A stretch of 18,039 nucleotides of DNA from Gliomastix tumulicola (lineage: Eukaryota > Ascomycota > Sordariomycetes > Hypocreales > Bionectriaceae), in the NCBI GenBank assembly GCA_001599755.1, contig BCHX01000024.1, positions 1-18,039 of the forward strand, written 5' to 3'. How positions within the stretch are numbered: the stretch's first letter is position 1; each line of letters begins with the position of its first letter. Of the stretch, positions 8,686 to 16,790 are shown piece by piece. A program made the position numbers and the translations under genes. Below the pieces are notes generated by a model that was not told where the DNA came from, searched no databases, and saw only the letters and a program-made list of their open reading frames with translations.

Positions 8686-9372
8686 TTATTTTATTGTATG
8701 AATGAACACCTGCGTCGTGATTGCCCTGCCCTTCATATGTAAAGACGCATTGCCATGTTTGTCAAGCTCCATCAGGATCGAGTCAATCTTGACACGAGTC
8801 ATGGGGCTGCTCTCAGCGCGATGGCCTGTCTCCGTCGTAAATGCATCTGTGGTGATCGTCCTGACCACCATATGTGAAGGCACATTGCCGTTATTGCTAC
8901 TCTTCTCGAATTTCGGGTCAATCTTGATGATGGTGGTTTCGTCGAGTTGAATGATCAAGCCCTTCTCAGTGTAACTGTCTATCTTGGTCGGGATTGTCCC
9001 CTCCGTGATCGTCTTGCCCACCACACGTAAGCCGTACCGACCAAAATATGTTGAGTCAATCTCGGTTCTGGTAGCCTCATCGACCTCAATGAAAGGGCCG
9101 CTCGGGGCGGCCAACAAGGCTGCCGGCCCTTCATTGGTCACCCTGATCCCTTGGGGTGCTATGGGAGCGCTACCGCCGCCCTCGCCCATGGATACAAGAT
9201 GTGGCTGGACTTCGTCATCCGAGGGTTGCGATACCGATCTCTTTCTTTTTTCCCCCTCGGGATAGCTGGAAGGTCGAGGGGGATAACTGGAGGGTCGAGG
9301 GGGATAACTGGAAGGTCGAGGGGGGTAGCTGGAAGGTCGACGGGGATAGATGGACGGTATTCTATTGACCAT
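8686..9372 (-). CDS. Repeat protein: SSYPPRP heptads plus three C-terminal repeats
   Basis: A 228-aa protein of unrecognised family, with ATG at 9372. Residues 10-38 are about four copies of a Pro-rich heptad (SSYPPRP). An acidic/basic linker follows with a possible nuclear localisation signal, KRKR at 42-45. Residues about 96-223 hold three diverged repeats: one centred on TEIDSTYFGRYG...VVGKTITEG, one on TIIKIDPKFEKSSNNGNVP...RTITTDAF and one on TRVKIDSILMELDKHGNAS...RAITTQVF. Shared features are an (E/K)ID motif, a GN-x(3-4)-HM-like turn and (T/A)IT(T/E) near the end. The repeats are also visible in the DNA as direct units about 140 bp apart. No signal peptide or membrane segment was seen. 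The alternating polar/hydrophobic pattern suggests beta-rich repeats, which is inference. The N-terminus may lie upstream in another frame (see findings). Confidence 0.6.
   Translation of the reverse strand: MVNRIPSIYPRRPSSYPPRPSSYPPRPSSYPPRPSSYPEGEKRKRSVSQPSDDEVQPHLVSMGEGGGSAPIAPQGIRVTNEGPAALLAAPSGPFIEVDEATRTEIDSTYFGRYGLRVVGKTITEGTIPTKIDSYTEKGLIIQLDETTIIKIDPKFEKSSNNGNVPSHMVVRTITTDAFTTETGHRAESSPMTRVKIDSILMELDKHGNASLHMKGRAITTQVFIHTIK
9260..9360 (-). repeat. 21-bp tandem repeat, about 4.8 units
   Basis: Units begin at 9260, 9281, 9302, 9323 and 9344 (partial). The consensus on the plus strand is GGATAACTGGAAGGTCGAGGG, with one to four differences per unit. Because 21 is a multiple of three, every reading frame through the array is periodic; the gene's frame reads SSYPPRP. 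The array can expand or contract without shifting frame. Confidence 0.95.
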
Positions 9373-9681
9373 CCCCCATCCTGCTGTACCCGATCACCCC
9401 CGTTGAGGCGCCAAATGTTGTCCATATGGTCGACCATGACTTGCATGGCTATGTGGAAAAATCTGACTTCCCACGCTTCCCACGCTGGGATCTCCCAAGA
9501 GCCCTCCCCCCCGGATAGTTGTCTGGCTGTGTTCATAGCTGCTGATGGGAAGCTTCCTGCCTGGTGTCAGTCAACTATTTCGCCGGCCCCGTGTGAAGAC
9601 GCCATTTGAAGCGTCTCTAAGTAGTATCGGCAGAATCTCTCACACTGTATACTAGCGGACCTGTGGCACACACGGAAGTGC

Positions 9682-10140
9682 ATGGCAGAAGGCGATGATG
9701 GAGTGTGGCGAGACGAGCAGCCAGCACATGATCACCCATCCGTCGCGGGATTAGAAAGCCTCTTCTATAGCCAAGTGCATGACGGGAGAGACGTGACGGC
9801 CGCCGCGAGGACACCGGTCTTTCGGCAGCCTCGAGCTGTTGTCCTGGTCTATGCGACGGAGGAGGCGCACCGGTGTATTGACTGGAATGTGACAGACCTG
9901 GCAGTGAGCGAATTAGCGACGCCTGATCGACCTCTGGCTATCGACGGTGTTCCGGAGCGAGAGCAGGACCGTGTCTCTTTCGGGCCGTGCAGGGAGAAAT
10001 CGGAGGAGGTTTGGGGGCAAAGCAAACAAAGTTGCGAGGAGGAATGGCCAGGAGAGGGGATCGCAAGTGCGAGGCTGCCCGCCCATTCTCTTGGGACTAC
10101 GGCGTCACCCCCAGCCCTTCTCGACTGCCAGTATATGTAG
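9682..10140 (+). CDS. Hypothetical ORF, 152 aa, weakly supported
   Basis: An ATG-to-TAG frame of 152 codons between the repeat-protein gene and copy B of the duplication. The product is hydrophilic and acidic towards the C-terminus (EKSEEVW, SCEEEW). No domain, signal peptide or membrane segment was recognised. The start context is mediocre, and a 65-codon minus-strand frame overlaps its 5' part. It may be real and orphan, or a chance frame in GC-balanced DNA. Confidence 0.25.
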   Translation: MAEGDDGVWRDEQPAHDHPSVAGLESLFYSQVHDGRDVTAAARTPVFRQPRAVVLVYATEEAHRCIDWNVTDLAVSELATPDRPLAIDGVPEREQDRVSFGPCREKSEEVWGQSKQSCEEEWPGEGIASARLPAHSLGTTASPPALLDCQYM

Positions 10141-11905
10141 TATCCGCGTGTGATTTGGGCTAGGGGATTTCCCCGGTAACGGTGGAGGTTGCCAGTGGGA
10201 GGTCGACCGAACGGAGGAAACTAAGGAGCTCGGGTGGGCACCGGAGCCAAAGATAAATGTCGTGCTCGAAGAGCCTGTGCGTGGGCTTGAGAGAGCTTTC
10301 GGGGAGGCCTAGCCCGAACGTCATCGACCACCCATCGCGTCGACCCCTGGCCCCTTCTCCTTCCTGATTGGTCTCATACGACGGTCTCTCAGAAGCAGAC
10401 TTTAAGATGATTGGTGGTCCTCGCGTAGCCACCCTTCTTGGCCATCGAGCCGATAGCCTTGTATAAGCGCTGTGCTCACTCATTCTGAGTGCGAATGAGT
10501 CATCTAGAACCGTATGTTGGCGCTAGATCGAAGTGACGTGCAGGCTTGAGCTCGCCACCGGGTCTTTTCTGGAGTACCTCCAGACCAAGCATGAGAGATG
10601 TATTCACCATACCTCAAGCAAAGAGTGCCTAGTTCGCACCAGGCGCGTGTTTTGTAAGGGAGGCGAGTGAGCCCCGCCTGGGCTGTGCAGCACATTCGGT
10701 GAACATGATCTGCTTGGGTTGCTTAATGGGGGACGTGATTGCGAGGACTACCAAAGACACTAAGATCGCCCGGCCGTCTGCTGTCCTCCGAGTCAGGCAC
10801 GGCCACAGGCGCCGGCCGAGAGACACTCATCTTGCTCTTGCCCGCAGCTGTATGGCTTGCATGGCTAGCTCAAGTTTCCTTGTATGATGGTTTGATGGTT
10901 GGTAGGAATGGAGGCTAGCCGGAAGGGGCAGCGAACAGCCGCTGTCTTTCCAGGTCGGGTCCAGGGCGAGGACGACTCGTGTCTCGGCGGCGTAGTACAC
11001 AAACCGCGAGCACTAGAAGAACACGCATACCAATGTTCCCTAGAGCAGATACCGTACATCTACGCTAATCTAGGGATCGTCTCTCAACTAGCGGGATTAC
11101 GACGGAAGCCTGAACACAACGAGTCTGAGAAATCCCCGGTCCGCTGCCCAAAACACTGTTTGTCTCTCTCCCCAGTCACGTCCCTGTGCAATCGCTGACG
11201 ACATGTGCTACTAGGAGGAACCCACTTCTTCGCTACACCTATGCAAGCTATCAATAAAACCAAGACTGGTAAGGACTTGGGTGCTACCGATTGAGTCACC
11301 AGTACCATCCAACTCGCACCACCTTTCGTCCGAACAATCTTCTCCCGTGTACATCGCCTGTCTGGGCCAGTCGTTGTGGAAGGGCTGCGAGCTGTATTGG
11401 TCAGCCAGCACAGCGGGGAAGCTAGGGAGCACTAGCCACTACAACCGGTGTGACCTGCCAGCTGAATGCGATCACCCTTTTCATCCGATGCTCGTGTACT
11501 CGTACATACATGCCCTCCTGGACGACCGATGATCATGCCGTGTCAGCGAGAAATTCTGCTTCTCTGTTCATCGCGTGCTTTTTGCTTTCACTCCAAATAT
11601 GCGATGTACAGGTGGCCTGCGTTCTTCGGCAGGGTCCTCTCCCCATCTGCCACGGACCAATCACTGCCCCGCATCATACCTTCGGAATTAGCGAGGAGAG
11701 CGTCCGATTCGCTGATGCTTACACAGCCAGAATCCAACTTCTAGAACCTCCTTGCACTACATGCGACTACTTTATGATGCTCTACTGATCTAGATCGTCT
11801 GTTTCTGCTCATCATTGCGCTCATAATACCTTTAGCACGAGTTGAACACTTTTAGGCCTGGGGCACATGGTTTTATCACTAAAGAAGGGTGCCTGCGCAC
11901 GTTTC

Positions 11906-12812
11906 CTAGCATACAGCTCTCTCTCGACCAGGCAACGTGAGTTCATGGGTGCTCTCGTTGTCTTGACTCCGCCTTGGACGTTTCCAAGCCTTTCCCACCA
12001 GCAATATATGCTCTAGGATATCCCGCGCGCTGGAGGCACACACGGCTGACTTCTTCTCAGTCAGTTACGTTTGTCTATTTCAGAGGAGCATGAGTACTCA
12101 CTGTCCAGCACATGTGCGTCGCTTCGTCTGTCGTGGTCGTGATAGCATAGCCAAGAATCACCACATAAGCGGCAACGGACGAAAACTCCATTAACGTTAA
12201 CCACAGACTTCCGAAGATCCATGGCGACGAAAGCGCCTTCTTCCGTATCGCACGGGTCAACATTCCCCATTGGCATCCCGTGTGCAGAGAATGGAGGATG
12301 ATGGCGGCGAAGATAAGGACAGTTCGAAGCCAGGTGGCAAATGATAAGCAGAACCCTCCGAGACCAACAAGCACCAAACAAAACAAGGAGAAGGTCATGG
12401 TTTTGCATGGGTCAGAGGCTTTTCGGTGCTCTTGAGAGATCTCAACCATCAGGGCTACCTGTTGAAGTGTTAACAATAGTGCCTTTCCGGAAAGGCTCGG
12501 CCACCTTACTTGGCCAAGTACGCTCGGTAGTAGTAGACATATTGGAAGAAACATTGGCTGCTGAGCTTTGATCACACCTAGGATAAGGACCGCCAACGAG
12601 GCCAGAAATGATATGAGAGCTTGCGCTGCTAGGGCATATGTATAAAGGGCTTGATGTCTCTGACCGAAGAAAGGCTGCACTTGAGACTCTTGCGCTCGCG
12701 ATCGAAGCTTGTGGAGGGGCCAGATCCGTCCCGCACGGAGCATAGATGCTACCATACTCATCACAGCAGCGGCGATAAAGAGGTGTGCATTAGAGACATC
12801 GACGGTATCCAT
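11906..12812 (-). CDS. Polytopic membrane protein, longer copy-B paralog
   Basis: From ATG 12812 the first exon gives 237 residues with six hydrophobic segments at about 11-25, 57-80, 87-102, 139-158, 164-177 and 197-224. Unspliced, the frame stops at 12075 (245 aa). A strong donor (GTGAGT at 12101) after ACA, with CTGAC then AAG, supports a 52-nt intron (12101-12050). It joins in phase to 12049-11906, giving a 284-aa protein with a basic hydrophilic tail (LLVGKAWKRPRRSQ). Three nearby acceptors keep the same frame. The family is not recognised; the helix pattern loosely recalls the N-terminal membrane domain of fungal ABC-C transporters, but no nucleotide-binding domain follows. Two-thirds identity to the copy-A protein, with only a 3-nt indel seen in the shared part, argues it is a real gene. 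Confidence 0.6.
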
Positions 12813-12939
12813 GGCAAAGATTGTTCGGAATTGGTGTAAGAAGACGAAGCCTCTCGGGAGTTGCAAGGTGGGAGCCGTTTGCCTGACATGCGCGTGAACG
12901 TATTTGACGTCCGCTGAAGCAATGCATGATCAATCGAAG

Positions 12940-12948
12940 CTTATATAT
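12940..12948 (-). promoter_or_regulatory. TATA box, copy-B membrane gene
   Basis: The minus strand reads ATATATAAG about 130 nt upstream of the ATG at 12812, matching the motif and spacing in copy A (3977-3985). Confidence 0.5.
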
Positions 12949-13985
12949 TCGTGCTCACTATCGCTTCGCCCGCACCCATATGCCGCGATGGGAACCCCCA
13001 AACATCGAGAAGTCCCGGGCTTCAACACAACAGGGTGAGGCCAATGAGCTGGTGGATTTATTAAGCTAACCCTGCTTGGTACGAAACCCGCGCACACGAC
13101 TCGAACATATGGTCTATTCATGCTATGATTGAGATCTCGCTGGTCATTCACCCGCGAGGTAGCACCTGGGGGCGCTCTAGCTACTCTAGGTGCAACTTAA
13201 AAAAGAAATTAGAGCGGACGCAGGAGGGCACTGGAGACAAATGAGTCTTATCACATATCTTCAGAGAAGATCAAGAGCTGGCGGTCTCCGAGGCTCCAGC
13301 GAAACAGGTCCCGCCGACGAGCGAGGCCACCCAACCACAGACTCCAGCAAAACGTCAACTCAAAGGCTGTGAGACACATCACGCCGTTAGCCGAGGCTGA
13401 GTGGTGAGGTGCAAAGGCTCGTTACGGCTTAGTGCCTGGCCTTCTAGCTCCTATAGATTGAGCACTGAGTTGAGGAGGGAGAGGTCCTTCCTATCTCGCT
13501 TAGCTGGACGCAGGCGCCTTGTCTGAGCACCAGATTCATCCAGTAGACGCGTATACATAAGAACATCCACGTAGGGAGAGGAGCCCGGCCGCGCAGCAAA
13601 TGGTCGGGGCGGTAGATGATGCAGGTTTCCCGTACTCTCCCCCGTCAAAGGGAAGAGTGATCGGGGCAGGTCGGTCTGCAGTCCGCAATTCGGATCCCGA
13701 AATAGGCGTGACAAGGATCCATTCACCAGACGGATCACTTCCACCTCCACACGTGAGCGGGCCTTTGCATGCGGAGGGAAACCTTAATACCTTATGACTA
13801 TGGGGGGCCTACGGGCCCTACGTTTTCCTGCACGCCTTTTCGTGTCCGCTACTTTTGTGTGGTATAAGCAAACCAAACTGCTATGGCCGCAAAGGCCGAC
13901 GCCCCGCCCGCACTGGGCTATTGCGAAAGCATTGGTGGTCTTGGACGCCCTCGAGCTTCGTTTGCCACCGCGAGACAGTGGACCC

Positions 13986-15009
13986 GTCCTGCAAGGGGCG
14001 AGTGCAAAGAAATTGGCGCACTACTGTGCTTGTGACAGCCTTCGTCTTTGTTTACCGCGCGGCTCGTATAGCTCGTGTGTGATGGCCAATATTCGATATT
14101 CCTTCTTAGCACGGTGACTTGAAGCGATGTGACTGTACCTCATGAGTCAGAACTGGCGTCTGCGTGCCCACGATGCTGAGTTGGATCACAGAGACATCCT
14201 GACGATCAATTTATGAAGTACCCTGAATCGCAGGAACGTCCCATTTGATAGCACCGGGCGCGCTATCAGGTGTGATCCGTGGAACCCGTCCTAGTTTCCA
14301 TCCACTGCGCAAGGGCCCAGTTGGAATCTGCTGCGGCCCAGTCCCAGGTGAGGAGGCAATGACACCAATCCCATTCTATGTCGGCAGGTCGGATCCGATA
14401 GCCTGCATAGCCGATCACGTAGGGATCGACAGCCGAAAAAAAGCCCCATCTGTTCCAGTGAACGGAAGGAACAGAGTTCACGTATCCTCCAGCTTGGCAA
14501 CTGAGTCACGGTCGTGAACGGCGGAACAGGGCGGACGCTCCGCCTTGCTTCACTCAGGTGATTCAGGTCGGCCGCCTGTGCACTAATAGAATAGACTTTT
14601 AGTTTCGCCATCTTGCCCTACAATAAGGCCTAGTAGTCGTCACGCGCGTCTGACATGCCAAACCCCCTAGTACTAGCCAGATGAAACTTGCGCCCACCAG
14701 CCGCAGCTTTAGCTTGATGGCTAACAGCTCGGCCCAATTCCAGTACCCAAGACAAGATCCTGCTCCGACATGACCCTGCTCACAGGCCTAGTCCCGTGAG
14801 GCTTGGAGCTTACCTGAGCGCTTTATCGCAAGGGGCGGCCGCCCCTGGGCGCCCTGTCACTCTTCGGGTGTGACGAGATTTCGGGCGATACGCTCGCTCA
14901 CAGCTGGACTGGCGGCAGGTGGGCACCGTGACAGCATGTTCGTGTGCGGGCGCTTCGTTGACGACGCAGTAACCCTCTATGCGACCTTGACATTTGCGAG
15001 TCGATATCG
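13986..15009. other. Unassigned spacer between copy B and the small plus-strand gene
   Basis: No recognised gene. The one frame worth noting is on the minus strand at 14505-14266: a stop-free run of 79 codons, without an ATG near its start, unusually rich in tryptophan. It is described in the findings and not called as a gene. No tRNA, terminal repeat or transposase motif was seen. Confidence 0.45.
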
Positions 15010-15016
15010 TATATAG
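15010..15016 (+). promoter_or_regulatory. TATA-like element of the small two-exon gene
   Basis: TATATAG lies 87 nt before the ATG at 15097 and only 24 nt before the earlier ATG at 15034. If transcription starts the usual 30-70 nt downstream, the leader begins beyond the earlier ATG, which favours 15097 as the start codon. Confidence 0.4.
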
Positions 15017-15096
15017 GGCGGCCAACCTTGAGCATGACTACGTGCCTCACACAGCTTTGGCTTTCTTTTCTCGAAGCACAAGTCGACAAATTCATA

Positions 15097-15491
15097 ATGC
15101 CTATCACTGTTGAGCCCGTCACGCCGGTTCAAAGCGGGGACACCTTCCGCCCCGTCACTGTCCAGCTGACAGCCACTCGTACTGTCATCGGCCAAGGTGA
15201 AGAGATTCTCTCCTTGGCAGTGAATGGTCCTCCTTCGATAATCATCTTCAAGTTTGGTGAGTTGCGGTATACCTAGTCACACATGCGACGGGCTAACATC
15301 ATACTGATACAGAGGGGATGTCTGTGCTACCGCACGTCTTGGAAGGAAGTGCCAGCGTGAACACGCCTGCCGCGGCCGTTGACTCGGCCATGCCCAATAC
15401 AAGCACATCTGGAATGAGTGACAAGGAGAATGACGTGCCGTGGGAGGTCCTTGATGAAGGCGAACGAACGGGCTGTGGTTTTGACTCGTAG
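15097..15491 (+). CDS. Small orphan protein, two exons, 112 aa
   Basis: Exon 1 is 15097-15256 and exon 2 is 15313-15491. The 56-nt intron has a GTGAGT donor, branch candidates GCTAAC and TACTGAT, and a TACAG acceptor. Splicing joins IIIFKF to EGMSVLPHV and ends at TAG 15489-15491, where the unspliced frame would stop at 15276. The product has a beta-like N-terminal half (MPITVEPV, FRPVTVQLTATRTV, EILSLAVNGPPSIIIFKF) and an acidic Ser/Thr-rich C-terminal half (SDKENDVPWEVLDEGE). No signal peptide, membrane segment or known domain was recognised. Using ATG 15034 instead would add 21 residues. The gene converges on the broken peptidase gene, with 333 bp between their stops. Function unknown. Confidence 0.55.
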
Positions 15492-15824
15492 TCAGATCCT
15501 CATTGACTATACTATTCAGACTAGAATTGAGCTTTTCTGACGCCTCGCCGTTCACCTCTAGCGTGTCTCAGCGCCTCCCAAAGAAGGAGTGTTTCATGCT
15601 GAGTTGCGCGTGCCCCTACGCAGAAGTTCTCATAGCCCCTTGTTCAGCAACACCTCGCAGGTCCCGTTCGAGACCCCCTAAACCTCCTCTACCTCCGAGA
15701 TGCACAAGAAGCGGCATCAAGTATTCGAACGCAGAGCATGATTCGAAGCTTGAGCTTTACTCTCACAAACCCAGCCCCCTAGTCTATGGGCAAAGCCCAG
15801 TCCTTCCTAGAAAAGCACATATAT
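15492..15824. other. Convergent 3' intergenic region
   Basis: The 333 bp between the stop of the small plus-strand gene and the stop of the minus-strand peptidase gene. A plus-strand frame runs through it into the peptidase 3' end, but its composition (Pro/Arg/Ser-rich) and overlap with a recognised coding end make it unlikely to be a gene. No terminator or polyadenylation signal could be assigned confidently. Confidence 0.4.
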
Positions 15825-16581
15825 TTAGAGCTTGGCATCCACCTCCTCAAACTCGCTGAGATCTTTGACAGGACGAGCGCCCTGGCTCACCATCAAGCCA
15901 GACTTGAAGGCCCGCAAGTCGGTGATCTCTGTCGCCGACGCAACAGCCGTTGAGCCGTTATAGATGCTGCCGGGGTGGTCATCGGATGCGATGCGCTTCA
16001 GTCCTGCTTCCTTGGCCTCGGCAATGATTGGCCCCGTCACGTTCTTTGGAAGGTTCAACTTCTCCTCCAAGTGACGCTCCAGTAAGTCGATGCTCTGGCG
16101 GGTTTCCGCAGGAACGCCCTGCAGATCCGCCTTTGACAAGATCTCGATAATCTTCGTGTCCAGCTCGCTGGCGCCCCGAGCGTGAAGATGCACCGAGATT
16201 CGAGCGCGCTTGTCTAAGCTAGGGCTGAAGAACTCCTGATAGAATTCGATAATCCCCTTCCTCGCGGGAGGCTTGATGTACGTGGCATCGAGTTGAGCTG
16301 ATGAAGATATAGTTAGCTTGAGGCTCGGACTAAACAGGGGCACGGAACAATAAGGTCTTGCTTACCTTGCTCGAAGTCGTAGTATTCGGCTGCAATGTGA
16401 GTCCAGTGTCTCGAAGACTCCTGATCAAGGTTTCTCGGCTTCTCCGGCTGTTTCATGATGAGACTTCGCTTGTGGCCTTCAAAATCGGCCTCAGACATAT
16501 TCTCAATGGTCTTGCCAATCTGGGTCAGGAAGGCCTCAATGCGCTGATCAAGATAGTCGGGCGTTTTCTCGCTCTGAATGA

Positions 16582-16641
16582 GGATTCTCAAGCCACATGT
16601 CGGATTCTCAAGCCACATGTCAGATTCTCAAGCCACATGTC
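16582..16641 (-). repeat. 20-bp tandem triplication inside the peptidase pseudogene
   Basis: Three adjacent units (16582-16601, 16602-16621, 16622-16641) are identical except for the first base of the third. On the coding strand each reads ACATGTGGCTTGAGAATC plus flanking bases. One unit is expected from the family (TCGLRILIQSEK), so two extra copies add 40 nt, shift the frame and create an in-frame TGA at the junction. Confidence 0.97.
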
Positions 16642-16790
16642 GTGGCAAAGTCTCTGATCCCGGTCAAGACGATATAACCCAGCTGCTCCTTGGTGCGGAG
16701 CTGATCGAAAGCACATGTCGTGGCAAAGTCTCTGATCCCGGTCAAGACGATATAACCCAGCTGCTCCTTGGTGCGGAGCTGATCGAAAGC
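16635..16790 (-). repeat. 78-bp perfect tandem duplication inside the peptidase pseudogene
   Basis: 16635-16712 and 16713-16790 are identical. The length is 26 codons, so the duplication keeps frame and doubles the AFDQLRTKEQLGYIVLTG segment with the eight residues after it. Its left end overlaps the last seven bases of the 20-bp triplication (ACATGTC). Confidence 0.97.

Larger units (their letters stand above)
10150..13985. repeat. Segmental duplication, copy B (direct, diverged)
   Basis: Counterpart of copy A, lying about 5.1 kb downstream in the same orientation. It is uninterrupted at the sites where A carries the bZIP block (B 11137/11142) and the 0.23-kb insert (B about 13797). It keeps about 290 bp (11985-12270) missing from A, which include the 3' end of the first exon of the membrane-protein gene. 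The stretch 10150-11905 has no gene I can support beyond a short frame partly conserved with copy A (10324-10160, minus). The stretch 12950-13985 is noncoding repeat DNA. Confidence 0.85.

Noticed and set aside
13451..13750. A 99-codon minus-strand frame in copy B
   Set aside because: The aligned copy-A frame shares the first ~20 residues but meets a stop soon after, and no family was recognised; treated as noncoding repeat DNA.
15503..15859. A 118-codon plus-strand frame between the convergent genes
   Set aside because: It runs into the antisense of the peptidase C-terminus and has low-complexity Pro/Arg/Ser composition without splice or domain support.
16313..16618. A separate gene starting MWLENPTCG
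   Set aside because: It is simply the continuation of the Ste23-type protein read through the 20-bp triplication after the frameshift; its ATG lies within the repeat.
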